A DNA stretch of 64,000 bases from Flavihumibacter cheonanensis (GCF_022352215.1 NZ_JAKRWF010000001.1:1240001-1304000); one strand, 5' to 3'; shown: positions 8,218-16,616, counted from the stretch's first letter. Notes: a model not told the origin generated them from the sequence alone. A program made the numbers and translations.

Positions 8218-8676
8218 TCAGGCTTCGAACTGGAATTTTACCAGTCGCCAGAATTGGTCGAGTGCAATGAGGCGCGCTTTGAAAAAGCTGATCAGCTCGG
8301 GCCAGTCTGCTTTGTTCAGCACGGAAGCGCGTTCAAGGCTTACGAAAATGCGACTGATTTCCTGTCCGGTTTGATTGTAGGTTATTGGCTCCCAGCTCCA
8401 GTCCTCAAAGACCGTAGTTTCGTTTAAAATGCCCTGCAATTGCTGCAACTGTTCATACACCTGCAGGCGGGCTACAGGATCCGGATCTGTTAATACGATG
8501 CCAATACTGGCACCCCGGTTTGGGGTATCCATGCGAATATGAATATGTTTGACACCGGTTTTGTAATTGATCCAGTTCTGCGGTTCGGCATCCGCCGATA
8601 AAACCGGTGCCATATAAGCCCCAAATGCAGTGTAGAATGCCTGTCGCAGTGCCGATGCTTCCTGTTTTGAATACAT
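8218..8676 (-). CDS. DUF4268 family protein
   Basis: A 152-residue cytoplasmic protein. The opening MYSKQEASALRQAFYTAFGAYM and the following NWINYKTGVKHIHIRMD match what I know of the DUF4268 family, which is also found fused to nuclease-like domains. Function unknown. Its stop codon abuts that of the hexosaminidase gene. A TATTTTTG element ends 4 bp before the ATG, suggesting its transcript may start at or very near the start codon. Confidence 0.75.
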   Translation of the reverse strand: MYSKQEASALRQAFYTAFGAYMAPVLSADAEPQNWINYKTGVKHIHIRMDTPNRGASIGIVLTDPDPVARLQVYEQLQQLQGILNETTVFEDWSWEPITYNQTGQEISRIFVSLERASVLNKADWPELISFFKARLIALDQFWRLVKFQFEA

Positions 8677-8680
8677 GCGG

Positions 8681-8688
8681 CAAAAATA
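8681..8688 (-). promoter_or_regulatory. -7 element of the DUF4268 gene
   Basis: TATTTTTG on the minus strand matches TAnnTTTG. It ends 4 bp before the start codon at 8676. No good -33 TTTG is seen at the expected distance. Confidence 0.45.
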
Positions 8689-8768
8689 AATGCGGAAATG
8701 GGGAAAAAAAGCAGGAAATTAGCAGGGTGTTAGAAATACTTAGCACGGGAATTGCTTACTGAAATCAT

Positions 8769-9035
8769 ATGCAGCAGATACAATTTGTGAAAAATATTCA
8801 ATTCACCCGTCTGATCAAGGCGGATGGCCGCCTACGTGAATTCAATTTCAGAAAAATGAGGGTGTTGCAGGAAACCTTGTTTTCCATTGATGTGGTAGAT
8901 GATCGCGGCAACCGGATCATGTTCCGCATGCGCAAGGACGACCAGCACTGGACCATCATACCTCAACCCCTTCCTCAATGGATTACCGACCAGGAAAAAC
9001 GCATGAGCGAGATGATTGAAGAGGAATTGGCCTAA
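8769..9035 (+). CDS. Small protein of unknown function
   Basis: An 88-residue protein without signal peptide or membrane segment. It reads as strands followed by an acidic helix (EKRMSEMIEEELA). It precedes cysM on the same strand by 40 bp and may share its transcript. The pattern KADGRLREFNFRKM and a buried-looking FSIDVVDDRGNRIMFRM suggests a compact beta fold. I recognise no family. Confidence 0.65.
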   Translation: MQQIQFVKNIQFTRLIKADGRLREFNFRKMRVLQETLFSIDVVDDRGNRIMFRMRKDDQHWTIIPQPLPQWITDQEKRMSEMIEEELA

Positions 9036-9075
9036 GTTTTATAACTTTCCAGTCTGCAAATCACAAATACAAGCA

Positions 9076-9963
9076 ATGGCTGGAATCCTGGACCTGGTAG
9101 GGAATACTCCCCTCGTTGAACTGAAGCACGTTATCGTTAATCCCAATGTAACCATCCTCGCCAAACTCGAAGGCAACAACCCGGGTGGCAGTGTGAAAGA
9201 CAGAGCCGCCTATGGCATGATCAAGGGTGCACTCGACCGTGGAGAAATAAAACCCGGCATCAAATTAATTGAAGCAACCAGTGGTAACACCGGTATTGCA
9301 CTGGCTATGATTGCCAGTTTATTCAATGTAGAGATTGAACTCGTGATGCCCGAAGATGCCACGCGTGAACGCGTGCTGGGCATGGAAGCCTTTGGTGCCA
9401 AAGTGATTCTTACCCCCAAAGAAAAATCTATGGAAGGCGCGATTGATTATGCCAATGCGCGCGTAGCAGAAGGTGGTTACCTAATGTTGAATCAGTTCGC
9501 CAATCCGGATAATTACAATATGCATTATCGCACTACCGGTCCGGAGATCTGGAGAGATACCAATGGTACCGTAACGCATTTTGTTTCCGCGATGGGCACT
9601 ACCGGTACCATCATGGGGGTTTCAAGATATCTGAAAGAACAAAATCCCGCTGTACAGATAGTAGGTTGTCAGCCTACAGATGGTTCAAGAATTCCCGGCA
9701 TCCGCAAATGGCCGGAAGCCTATCTGCCTAAAATCTTTGATCGCAGCCGAGTGGATCGCATCATTGAATTAGCAGAAACAGATGCGCGTAAAATGGCCAT
9801 CCGCCTGGCACGAGAAGAAGCCATCTTCAGTGGCATGAGTAGTGGTGGTGCAGTACATGCGGCCATTGAATTATCCAAAGAAATAAACGCTGGTGTTATT
9901 GTTTGTATCATCTGCGATCGGGGCGATCGTTATCTCTCATCTGATCTCTTTGATAAGAAATGA
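9076..9963 (+). CDS. cysM: Cysteine synthase B
   Basis: Makes cysteine from O-acetylserine (or O-phosphoserine) and a sulfur donor, using PLP. The 295-residue protein has the cofactor lysine K41 in GGSVKDRA, the substrate loop TSGNTG (68-73), GTTGT for phosphate binding, and the CysM-type end SGMSSGGA and CDRGDRYLS. I start at the ATG at 9076; an upstream in-frame ATG at 9016 would overlap the previous gene and add 20 residues not seen in the family. Its stop overlaps the next gene by four bases (ATGA), so the two are translated in coupling. Confidence 0.94.
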   Translation: MAGILDLVGNTPLVELKHVIVNPNVTILAKLEGNNPGGSVKDRAAYGMIKGALDRGEIKPGIKLIEATSGNTGIALAMIASLFNVEIELVMPEDATRERVLGMEAFGAKVILTPKEKSMEGAIDYANARVAEGGYLMLNQFANPDNYNMHYRTTGPEIWRDTNGTVTHFVSAMGTTGTIMGVSRYLKEQNPAVQIVGCQPTDGSRIPGIRKWPEAYLPKIFDRSRVDRIIELAETDARKMAIRLAREEAIFSGMSSGGAVHAAIELSKEINAGVIVCIICDRGDRYLSSDLFDKK

Positions 9964-10361
9964 TTCGTTTTAAGGTAGAAAATCATAAAAGCAATATCGA
10001 CGGTACCGGATGTTTTGCTGCGCAGCGCATTCCTGCCAGAAAAAAAATCGGTCAGTTGGGTGGTGAAATTGTTTCAGTGCGTGTAGCAAGACAACGCATC
10101 AAACAACAAAAGAAAGTGGCGATGGTGGAATTCGGCGATGGCTTTGCACTCGATGCCTCCATCAATGCCAATGCCCTACGTTTTGTGAATCATTCCTGCG
10201 CGCCGAATACCTACATGCGCTGCTGTTATCAGAAAGTAGAATTCTACAGCTTGAGGCCGATCAAAAAAGGCGAAGAACTCACCTGCAATTATGGCGAAAC
10301 ACATCACGAAGGAAAACGCCGCTGCACTTGTGGCGCACCCAATTGCATCGGAAAGATTTGA
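9960..10361 (+). CDS. SET-domain protein, putative lysine methyltransferase
   Basis: A 133-residue stand-alone SET domain. Visible are GTGCFA near the start, the SAM-binding RFVNHSCAPN (NHSC 77-80), the catalytic-type tyrosine Y111 in CNYGE, and a post-SET-like cysteine set (C122, C124, C129) that would bind zinc with C80. SET enzymes transfer a methyl group from SAM to protein lysines; bacterial members are known but their targets are mostly unknown. The ATG overlaps the cysM stop codon, so it is made together with cysteine synthase. A link between sulfur/SAM supply and methylation is only an inference. Confidence 0.88.
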   Translation: MIRFKVENHKSNIDGTGCFAAQRIPARKKIGQLGGEIVSVRVARQRIKQQKKVAMVEFGDGFALDASINANALRFVNHSCAPNTYMRCCYQKVEFYSLRPIKKGEELTCNYGETHHEGKRRCTCGAPNCIGKI

Positions 10362-10392
10362 AGAATTAACATATCCACAATCTGTGTATAAG

Positions 10393-10400
10393 TAACTTTG
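10393..10400 (+). promoter_or_regulatory. Possible -7 element before phoH
   Basis: TAACTTTG fits TAnnTTTG, 47 nt before the phoH start codon. I find no -33 match at the right distance. Confidence 0.4.
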
Positions 10401-10447
10401 TTTTTCCTTGAGGGAAACTTAAATTGTGAAACATAAACCTGTGTGCA

Positions 10448-11419
10448 TTGACTGAAAAAATAATCAACCTCGAAACCGTTAACCCAATTGAATTCTTCGG
10501 TGTTAACAATGGTAAACTGGATATCCTAAAAAAGAAATTTCCTCTCCTCAAAATATTATCACGCGGAACTCAGATCAAATTAAGCGGCGCTCCTGAACAG
10601 GTAGATACAGCGAAAGAAAAAATTGATCTCATTGTGCAATACTTAGAGCGCAATGGCCACATGAGTGAAAATTATTTTGAGCAGATTTTAGGTGGCGATG
10701 ATGCTGAGACTGTAGACAATTTTGTTGACCGCAATCCCAATGATATTCTGGTATTCGGTCCGAATGGAAAAACAGTGCGCGCGCGTACAGCCAACCAGAA
10801 GAAGATGGTGGTAGGTGCCGACAAGAATGATATCCTCTTTGCGATTGGTCCGGCTGGTACGGGTAAAACCTATACCGCAGTTGCCCTGGCAGTGCGTGCC
10901 TTGAAGAACAAGATCGTCAAGAAAATCATTCTGACCCGTCCGGCTGTGGAAGCGGGAGAAAGCCTGGGTTTCTTACCCGGTGATCTCAAAGAAAAGATCG
11001 ACCCTTACTTACGCCCATTATACGATGCCCTGGATGATATGATTCCGGCAGACAAGCTTGGTTACTACATGAGTAACAGAACCATTGAGATTGCGCCCCT
11101 CGCCTACATGCGCGGACGTACACTCGACAATGCTTTCATAATTCTGGATGAAGCCCAGAATGCCACCGACCTGCAGCTCAAAATGTTTTTGACGCGGATT
11201 GGTGCCAATGCAAAAGCTATTATCACCGGCGATTTGACCCAGGTAGATCTTCCCAAGAATCAGAAAAGCGGACTGGAAAAAGCAGTCCGCATTCTGAAAA
11301 ACGTGGATGGCATCTCCCATGTCGCCCTGGATGAGGAGGATGTGGTACGTCACCGCCTGGTGAAAGCCATTATCCGGGCTTATGACAGAGAAAAAGAGCG
11401 GGAACAGCAAGCTCAGTAA
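10448..11419 (+). CDS. phoH: PhoH family ATPase
   Basis: A 323-residue cytoplasmic ATPase of the PhoH family, linked to RNA metabolism and phosphate starvation. The N-terminal about 110 residues form a KH-like region; the ATPase domain follows with Walker A GPAGTGKT (134-141) and Walker B IILDEAQNA. The start is a TTG at 10448, which gives the usual family N-terminus; no ATG lies nearby. A perfect stem-loop terminator follows directly after the stop codon, so the transcript ends here. Confidence 0.93.
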   Translation: MTEKIINLETVNPIEFFGVNNGKLDILKKKFPLLKILSRGTQIKLSGAPEQVDTAKEKIDLIVQYLERNGHMSENYFEQILGGDDAETVDNFVDRNPNDILVFGPNGKTVRARTANQKKMVVGADKNDILFAIGPAGTGKTYTAVALAVRALKNKIVKKIILTRPAVEAGESLGFLPGDLKEKIDPYLRPLYDALDDMIPADKLGYYMSNRTIEIAPLAYMRGRTLDNAFIILDEAQNATDLQLKMFLTRIGANAKAIITGDLTQVDLPKNQKSGLEKAVRILKNVDGISHVALDEEDVVRHRLVKAIIRAYDREKEREQQAQ

Positions 11420-11426
11420 ACCTTTG

Positions 11427-11456
11427 GGCGCCAGTTTCGCAACTGGCGCCTTTTCT
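11427..11456 (+). terminator. Terminator of phoH
   Basis: A perfect 10-bp stem (GGCGCCAGTT 11427-11436, AACTGGCGCC 11441-11450) with a TCGC loop, followed by TTTTCTTT. Confidence 0.9.
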
Positions 11457-11465
11457 TTATGTTTG
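11435..11465 (+). promoter_or_regulatory. Promoter of the lipoprotein gene 11471-11878
   Basis: TTTC at 11435-11438, a 19-bp spacer and TATGTTTG at 11458-11465. The -33 box lies in the loop region of the phoH terminator, and the -7 box ends 5 nt before the start codon. Confidence 0.5.
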
Positions 11466-11470
11466 CAGCT

Positions 11471-11878
11471 ATGAAAAAAACAATCCTGGCTCAAGTTTTC
11501 ATGGCCTGTGCCATTTTTATGGCAGCCTGTTCCGATGAAACCAGTTTCACCCCGGCAGAAGATGCGCAGGATGCTGGTCGCGAGTTTATCCGCGCCTCCC
11601 TGGATGGCAATATGCGCAAAGCAGAGTTTTATCTCCTGAAAGACTCTTCCAATAACATGCTGTTTGAAAAATGGAAAAAGGATTACTACAATAAGCTTTC
11701 CACCGAAGAGCGGGTCTCCTTCAAGAACGCGAATATCCTGCCGATCAAGATTGAGAATGAAAACGACTCTACGGTTCACTATTCCTTTTCCAATTCTTAC
11801 AAAAGCAAGGACACTACTGTCATCAAAATTGTAAAAGTAAATGGCATCTGGCAGGTAGATCTGAAAGAATTACATTAA
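11471..11878 (+). CDS. Lipoprotein of unknown function (DUF4878-like)
   Basis: A 135-residue lipoprotein. The signal peptide ends in the lipobox MAAC with the lipidated cysteine at residue 20. The mature part ([22 protein letters not shown], then a strand-rich region ending IWQVDLKEL) resembles DUF4878-type domains of the NTF2-like fold; this is from overall pattern only. I chose the ATG at 11471 because the upstream ATG at 11459 lies inside the TATGTTTG promoter element. Likely anchored to the periplasmic side of a membrane. Confidence 0.75.
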   Translation: MKKTILAQVFMACAIFMAACSDETSFTPAEDAQDAGREFIRASLDGNMRKAEFYLLKDSSNNMLFEKWKKDYYNKLSTEERVSFKNANILPIKIENENDSTVHYSFSNSYKSKDTTVIKIVKVNGIWQVDLKELH

Positions 11879-11907
11879 GCAAACCAACTGAAACAAAAAC
11901 AACAAAG

Positions 11908-12453
11908 ATGTTAACTGTATCACACCCATGGCATGGTATTCCTACCGGTGAAAATGCCCCCAGAGTGGTAACTGCGGTAATTGAAATTCCACAGGGTTCA
12001 AGAGCCAAATACGAAATCGATAAAGAAAGCGGTTTATTAAAACTGGACCGGATCATTTACTCTTCTTTCTATTATCCCTGTAACTACGGGTTTATTCCCA
12101 AGACCTATGGCGATGATAAGGATCCCCTGGATATCCTCGTGATTACCAGTCAGCCCGTACAAGCCATGTGCCTGATGGAAGCCAAGGTAATTGGGGTGAT
12201 GCGCATGATCGACAGCGGCGATGCAGATGATAAAATCATCGCGGTAGCAGCCCATGATCCCAGTGTGAATTATTACAACAATATTGAAGAGCTGCCCAAA
12301 CATTTCTTTGATGAACTGCGGCATTTCTTTGAAGAATACAAGCGCCTGGAAAACAAGAGTGTGGTGGTGAATGAATTCCAGGATAAAGCGACTGCCCTGA
12401 AGATCATCCAGGATGGTATCGCCTTTTACAAAGAAACTTTCCAAAAATCATAA
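11908..12453 (+). CDS. ppa: Inorganic pyrophosphatase (soluble, family I)
   Basis: Splits pyrophosphate to phosphate and so drives biosynthetic reactions. The 181-residue protein has the family's [29 protein letters not shown] and the metal-binding KDPLDILV motif. Cytoplasmic. Its stop codon overlaps the start of the following membrane protein (TAATG), so translation is coupled. Confidence 0.96.
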   Translation: MLTVSHPWHGIPTGENAPRVVTAVIEIPQGSRAKYEIDKESGLLKLDRIIYSSFYYPCNYGFIPKTYGDDKDPLDILVITSQPVQAMCLMEAKVIGVMRMIDSGDADDKIIAVAAHDPSVNYYNNIEELPKHFFDELRHFFEEYKRLENKSVVVNEFQDKATALKIIQDGIAFYKETFQKS

Positions 12454-12872
12454 TGCCCGCTTCCGAACTCATATTGATTATTGGGATCGGTTTGCTGGCT
12501 GGCGTTTTAAGCGGACTGGTAGGCATCGGTGGAGGAATCGTGCTGGTGCCTGCCCTTGTTTATTTTTTGAAATACAGCCAGCACCAGGCCCAGGGCACTT
12601 CCCTCGGTGTACTGATGTTGCCGGTGGTGTTTTTGGGCTTCTATCAATACTACAAATATGCCCTGGCCCAGGGCACTCCGATTGATTTGAAAGTGGTGGG
12701 CTTGCTGGCTATTGGTTTTATCTTAGGCGGACTGCTAGGCGGAAAAATTGCTACCCGCATTGATGGGGAGCTGATGAAGAAAATCTTCGCAGTGCTGATG
12801 TTGTACTCAGCGGTTAAATTACTGCATTGGGACCAGGTAGTGATACGCTGGATCAAATCTGTCTTTAGCTGA
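12453..12872 (+). CDS. Half-length TauE/SafE-like membrane protein
   Basis: A 139-residue membrane protein with about four hydrophobic segments. The opening LLAGVLSGLVGIGGGIVLVPAL, with GxGGG and a following P, is the hallmark of the TauE/SafE family of sulfite/anion exporters, and the GGLLGGKIATRID motif closes the first repeat. Full-length members have about 250 residues built from two such repeats; here only one is present, so the protein would have to pair to form a full transporter. There is no sign of a frameshift: the frame ends normally and overlaps the convergent NlpC/P60 gene by eight bases. Confidence 0.8.
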   Translation: MPASELILIIGIGLLAGVLSGLVGIGGGIVLVPALVYFLKYSQHQAQGTSLGVLMLPVVFLGFYQYYKYALAQGTPIDLKVVGLLAIGFILGGLLGGKIATRIDGELMKKIFAVLMLYSAVKLLHWDQVVIRWIKSVFS

Positions 12873-13626
12873 AATATCGTTTGATGATTCTTAACTTATG
12901 GGTTCTTTTCTTTTGGTCGCGACTGATAATTCCCTGGTGATCGATATCGTCAATTCTTACTTTGCCCGATGAATGAATGATTTCATGATCATTCAGCAAA
13001 ATACCAACATGGGTAATGCGGCCATCCGGTTCATCAAAGAAGGCAAGATCGCCGGGTTGTGCTTCCTGCAGGAAACCAACGGACTCTCCTTCTGCTGCCT
13101 GCATCCAGGCATCGCGTTGCATGTGGATACCGAGTTGGCGGTAGACCATCTGCACGAAGCCACTGCAATCAATGCCTGCAAAGGTTCTGCCACCCCAGAG
13201 ATAGGGTGTGTTCAGGTATTGTAAGGCAATTTCGGCTACCTGTACCTGTTTGTCTTCGTCGGTTGTGTTGGTAGTGAGCCCAGTGAAGGAAATAGAAAAC
13301 ACACCGGCCTGGATGGTTTCTTTGTGTACTGGCGTGCCCATGAATACCGGCATCGGTTGTCCGTTTACGTTAGCAAAGCCGAGTTCGTGATCGTAATAAC
13401 CAATTGGTTCGGTTGGGTTTACCAGTTCTGCGAGTTGAATGGCCTGGCACCAGCCTTCGTACCCATCGTGCAGGGAACGGATTTGCAACCAGCCATCTAC
13501 AGCGTTATCCAGCACATGCACCTGTTCTCCCAGGAGCAACTGGCTGGTCATTTCACTGCGATGGTTAGGTGCTTCCCGCACGGGGCAAACAGATACAACT
13601 GGGATATAAATCGCTTCGCTAAACAT
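12865..13626 (-). CDS. NlpC/P60 peptidoglycan peptidase with SH3 domains
   Basis: A gamma-D-glutamyl-diamino acid endopeptidase type enzyme that cuts or recycles peptidoglycan stem peptides. With the ATG at 13626 it has 253 residues: an SH3-like domain (about 5-70), a second beta domain (about 75-120) and the NlpC/P60 domain with Cys154 in GIDCSGFV, His206 in THVGI and His218. No signal peptide is visible, so it may act in the cytoplasm on recycled muropeptides, as known for dipeptidyl-peptidase VI. An in-frame GTG nine bases upstream (13635) is a possible alternative start. Confidence 0.88.
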   Translation of the reverse strand: MFSEAIYIPVVSVCPVREAPNHRSEMTSQLLLGEQVHVLDNAVDGWLQIRSLHDGYEGWCQAIQLAELVNPTEPIGYYDHELGFANVNGQPMPVFMGTPVHKETIQAGVFSISFTGLTTNTTDEDKQVQVAEIALQYLNTPYLWGGRTFAGIDCSGFVQMVYRQLGIHMQRDAWMQAAEGESVGFLQEAQPGDLAFFDEPDGRITHVGILLNDHEIIHSSGKVRIDDIDHQGIISRDQKKRTHKLRIIKRYFS

Positions 13627-13689
13627 ATTCCGCACAAATTATGGAAAACGCGCCAACTGGCATCTCTATAAAAATGATAAATTGTACCA

Positions 13690-14268
13690 GTGAATAACGA
13701 CAAGTACAACCATATCAGCGAACAGGAACTACTGCGCCGCTATTACCAGGAGGGTAATAAGGAATGGCTGGGTATCCTGTTGCAGCGGTACACTCTCCTA
13801 CTCTTAGGTGTGTGTATGAAGTACCTGAAGAACGAAGAAGCAGCCCGCGATGCCGTGCAGCAGATCTTTCTGAAAGCCATTACGGAGCTGGAGAAATACG
13901 AGGTGGAATTTATCAAGTCGTGGTTGTATATGATCGCGAAAAACCATTGCCTGATGCAGTTCCGGGATAAAAACCGGCAGTTGGTAGAGTTATCAGAACA
14001 AATGGCGGAGACTGAGGACAGTGATGAGAAATTATCGATCAAAGAAAAAGACCAGATGCTCGACTGGATGCACGAGAGTATAAAAAACCTGAATCCGGAG
14101 CAGCAGCAATGTGTAACTTTATTCTACCTGGAAAAGAAAAGTTATCAGCAGGTGGCGGAGGAAACGGGGTACAGCATTTTGCAGGTGAAGAGCAGTATTC
14201 AAAATGGCAAACGGAACCTGCGGTTGATGATACAGCGCAAGCGGAAGGAAAATGAAAGCAGCAAATGA
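13690..14268 (+). CDS. ECF-type RNA polymerase sigma factor
   Basis: A 192-residue sigma-70 family factor with region 2 (about 20-90: EEAARDAVQQIFLKAI, WLYMIAKNHC) and region 4 (about 120-180: LNPEQQQCVTLFYLEKKSYQQVAEETGYS), and no regions 1 or 3. It would direct RNA polymerase to a small regulon in response to an envelope or other signal. The start is a GTG at 13690. Its stop codon overlaps the next gene by four bases, a typical arrangement for a sigma factor and its partner. Confidence 0.9.
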   Translation: MNNDKYNHISEQELLRRYYQEGNKEWLGILLQRYTLLLLGVCMKYLKNEEAARDAVQQIFLKAITELEKYEVEFIKSWLYMIAKNHCLMQFRDKNRQLVELSEQMAETEDSDEKLSIKEKDQMLDWMHESIKNLNPEQQQCVTLFYLEKKSYQQVAEETGYSILQVKSSIQNGKRNLRLMIQRKRKENESSK

Positions 14269-14621
14269 GCAATTTACTCAACATATTAGCCAATAGCAAT
14301 AAGGATATCGACAATCAGTTGCTGATGGATTATATCAGTGGGAAATTGTCGCATTCCGATCGCCATCTCGTAGAAGCCTGGCTGCAGGAAAACGAATTTG
14401 AATCCGATGCATTGGAAGGACTGGAAGCCTTTGGCAACAAGGAAGAATTGCAGCGCTATGTGAACCAGCTCAATAAGGAATTGAAGCTCTACCTGCAAAG
14501 CAAAAAACAACGCCGGGAAAAGAAAAGGATCAGGGAAAATCCCTGGACTTACCTGGCGATTCTCCTGATCCTTGCCTTTCTTATTTTAGCCTATGTAGTG
14601 CTTCAATTATTGAATCGCTAA
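14265..14621 (+). CDS. Membrane-anchored anti-sigma-like protein
   Basis: A 118-residue protein. The first about 85 residues are charged and helical (LLMDYISGKLSHSDRHLVEAWL resembles the N-terminus of anti-sigma factors); residues about 93-115 form one membrane segment, leaving only LLNR outside. It overlaps the ECF sigma gene by four bases. I infer that it holds that sigma factor at the membrane. With almost no periplasmic part it would need another protein to sense the signal. No zinc-binding motif (HxxxCxxC) is seen. Confidence 0.7.
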   Translation: MSNLLNILANSNKDIDNQLLMDYISGKLSHSDRHLVEAWLQENEFESDALEGLEAFGNKEELQRYVNQLNKELKLYLQSKKQRREKKRIRENPWTYLAILLILAFLILAYVVLQLLNR

Positions 14622-15103
14622 TAGAGGGTTTTATTCTCCATCGCTTTCCATTTCTCGAATACAGAGCCCGCTTCAGGATGTATTACATGAATGAAAGGAA
14701 TCTGTCGTTCTGCATGAGGGATTGCGATCTCTTCATAAATGAAAGAATCATCAAAACCCGCTGCAGCAGCATCCTGTTTGGAAGCCGCGTACACGATGCG
14801 TTCCGGCCTTGCCCAATAGAGTGCACCCATGCACATGGGACAGGGTTCACAAGAAGCATAGACTGTGCAGCCGGTTAACTGAAAATCATTCAGTGCTTTA
14901 CAGGCTTCGCGGATGGCTACCACTTCAGCGTGAGCTGTGGGGTCATTGGTACAGAGCACCCGGTTATGAGCGCGCACCAATACTTCATTGTCTTTCACGA
15001 TCACACAACCAAAGGGGCCGCCTTCTCCGGCTTCCATGCCCTTTATGGCTTCTTCAATCGCCAGCTCCAGAAAAAACAGATCGTTGTTCCCGGTTAACTC
15101 CAT
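14618..15103 (-). CDS. Guanine deaminase-like cytidine deaminase-fold enzyme
   Basis: A 161-residue zinc-dependent deaminase. The zinc site is H58-A-E60 and PCPMC (C88, C91). The C-terminal part (FDDSFIYEEIAIP, with a long tail) resembles the small guanine deaminases of the GuaD type that convert guanine to xanthine. tRNA adenosine deaminase (TadA) is a less likely alternative. The gene follows the lipoprotein gene at 15106 by 2 bp on the minus strand and overlaps the convergent anti-sigma-like gene by four bases. Confidence 0.82.
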   Translation of the reverse strand: MELTGNNDLFFLELAIEEAIKGMEAGEGGPFGCVIVKDNEVLVRAHNRVLCTNDPTAHAEVVAIREACKALNDFQLTGCTVYASCEPCPMCMGALYWARPERIVYAASKQDAAAAGFDDSFIYEEIAIPHAERQIPFIHVIHPEAGSVFEKWKAMENKTLY

Positions 15104-15105
15104 GT

Positions 15106-16152
15106 TTACTGGTATTGAATATAGAGCGGACGTGGTTTCAACTTCATCAGTTCTTCGGCTGTCAGTAACCGTGAGGGTGTTTCTTTCAGGTCGTTTTTAT
15201 AGAAGATTTTGAAGCCGGTGTATTCAACCGGTTCGGTGTAGATAAAATGTTTGTAGGTGCCGATCTTTCTGGCAGGTGCGCCCCAGCCATCCATATGCAT
15301 TACAATTTGCACTTCCGGACGGGTTTTGATCTGCTGATAGTTTTTCACCATTGGGCGGGTGAAACGATGTACCACCAGCACTTTAGGAGGCAGGTTGTAT
15401 TTCTTCACCATATTGGCCAGGTACTCGGTTGCATAGTTGATATCGGCGGCATCAAAAGAGCCGATTACCTTGCCAGGTGCCTGTCCGCCTTTCATGGAGA
15501 ACTCGGGATCAATACCCAGGTGTACATTCGGCATGGCGAGGTATTTTTCCAGTTCGGGGATTTCTTCCTGCAGGGTACCTAATCCCACCTGGATATCCAG
15601 GAACACGATGGCATCAATCATCTTGGCGATGTTCAATACCGAATCGATTTGTTTGAAAGGCATGCGCAGGCGGTATTTGCCAGCAGCACCGGGACTACCC
15701 TGTGCCGTAACACAGATATAATGCAAGGCAGGTTGAACAGGGGTTTTGGGATCCGCTGCTTCCCAGTTTTTGATTTCCACTTTGAGGCGGTCGATCATTT
15801 GTTTGGGAGGTAATTCTCCCAGGATACCCATCCGGGTACTATAGAGGTTGCCATAATAGGCGATGATGCGTTTGAAAGGAAGGATCGCCCCTGCTTTAGG
15901 GTAATCCGTTTTAGCGGGCCATTTGCCAGAGCTATCGCCATTTACCATGTGTTGGATATGCTCATTGTAAAGGGCAGTATCCAGGGTGAGTGCTGCAGGA
16001 GCTGGTTCAGCTGCCTGTGCTGTTGCGGGAACTTTGGTAGTATCACCGGTTGCTGCAATGGCAGCGGTTGTAGTGGGAGCGCTATCACAGGCAAATAAGC
16101 TGGCTGCAATAGAAATACTTGCGATGGTTGTAAACAGGTTATTAGATTTCAT
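15106..16152 (-). CDS. Lipoprotein of unknown function
   Basis: A 348-residue lipoprotein with lipobox SLFAC (Cys22). After an Ala/Thr/Pro-rich linker (about 23-55) comes a domain with alternating strands and helices, for example KVIGSFDAADINYATEYLANMV and PPKVLVVHRFTRPMV, which would suit a TIM-barrel-like fold; several acidic residues (DIQVGLG, GIDPEFS) could form a site. No enzyme family is recognised with confidence. The ATG at 16152 is chosen over an upstream frame start at 16182, which would lie in a terminator hairpin. Probably cotranscribed with the deaminase gene behind it. Confidence 0.75.
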   Translation of the reverse strand: MKSNNLFTTIASISIAASLFACDSAPTTTAAIAATGDTTKVPATAQAAEPAPAALTLDTALYNEHIQHMVNGDSSGKWPAKTDYPKAGAILPFKRIIAYYGNLYSTRMGILGELPPKQMIDRLKVEIKNWEAADPKTPVQPALHYICVTAQGSPGAAGKYRLRMPFKQIDSVLNIAKMIDAIVFLDIQVGLGTLQEEIPELEKYLAMPNVHLGIDPEFSMKGGQAPGKVIGSFDAADINYATEYLANMVKKYNLPPKVLVVHRFTRPMVKNYQQIKTRPEVQIVMHMDGWGAPARKIGTYKHFIYTEPVEYTGFKIFYKNDLKETPSRLLTAEELMKLKPRPLYIQYQ

Positions 16153-16177
16153 AAACACTTTATTCAGGGTCTTTAAA

Positions 16178-16208
16178 CACAAGCCTTCAACGTTGTTGAA
16201 GGCTTGTT
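16178..16208 (-). terminator. Terminator after the 106-residue gene
   Basis: A perfect 12-bp stem CAAGCCTTCAAC (16180-16191) / GTTGAAGGCTTG (16195-16206) with a 3-nt loop, placed between two minus-strand genes. The T-run on the minus side is short, so it could also be a partial attenuator. Confidence 0.6.
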
Positions 16209-16215
16209 TAGTATT

Positions 16216-16536
16216 TTATTTGGGCGTCTCATCACCATCGAACTTGTCCTTCAGCTTTGCCCACCAGCCACTGGCCTTGGTTTTAAGCTCTTCCCACTTT
16301 TCTTTTGCTTCATCATCCCAGGTGTCCACTTCTGCACTTAACTCATCAATTTTCGTGCTGGCTTTTGTTTTTAGCTCAGCAATTTTTTCATCACTGAATC
16401 CTGTCTTGGCCTGGAACTGCTTCCAGAGCGCCTCTGCCTTGTCTTCGATCTTGTCCCAGCCTTCTTCTACATTGTCCTCAAATTTCTCCCAGGCATTTTC
16501 TGCCTTGTCTTTCAGGTTCTCTGCATTTGTGCTCAT
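16216..16536 (-). CDS. Amphipathic helical protein with 11-residue Trp spacing
   Basis: A 106-residue, highly charged protein predicted to be almost all helix, with no signal peptide and no cysteine. Tryptophans lie at 16, 27 and 38 and again at 81 and 92, each 11 residues apart, in repeats such as AWEKFEDNVEE / GWDKIEDKAEA / LWKQFQAKTGF. Such 11-residue periods are typical of LEA-like and membrane-surface helices. A stress or membrane-binding role is plausible but unproven. Transcribed on the minus strand downstream of queD, and followed by a terminator. Confidence 0.75.
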   Translation of the reverse strand: MSTNAENLKDKAENAWEKFEDNVEEGWDKIEDKAEALWKQFQAKTGFSDEKIAELKTKASTKIDELSAEVDTWDDEAKEKWEELKTKASGWWAKLKDKFDGDETPK

Positions 16537-16616
16537 AGATACTATTTTAACGGTTACTGTTTTTGGTCTGCTTTAAATTACTGAATTTTCAGGCTACCAG
16601 CAACAATAATTAATCG

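Noticed and set aside
16153-16182. Longer start for the lipoprotein gene 15106-16152
   Set aside because: It would begin in a terminator hairpin and push the lipobox too far from the N-terminus.
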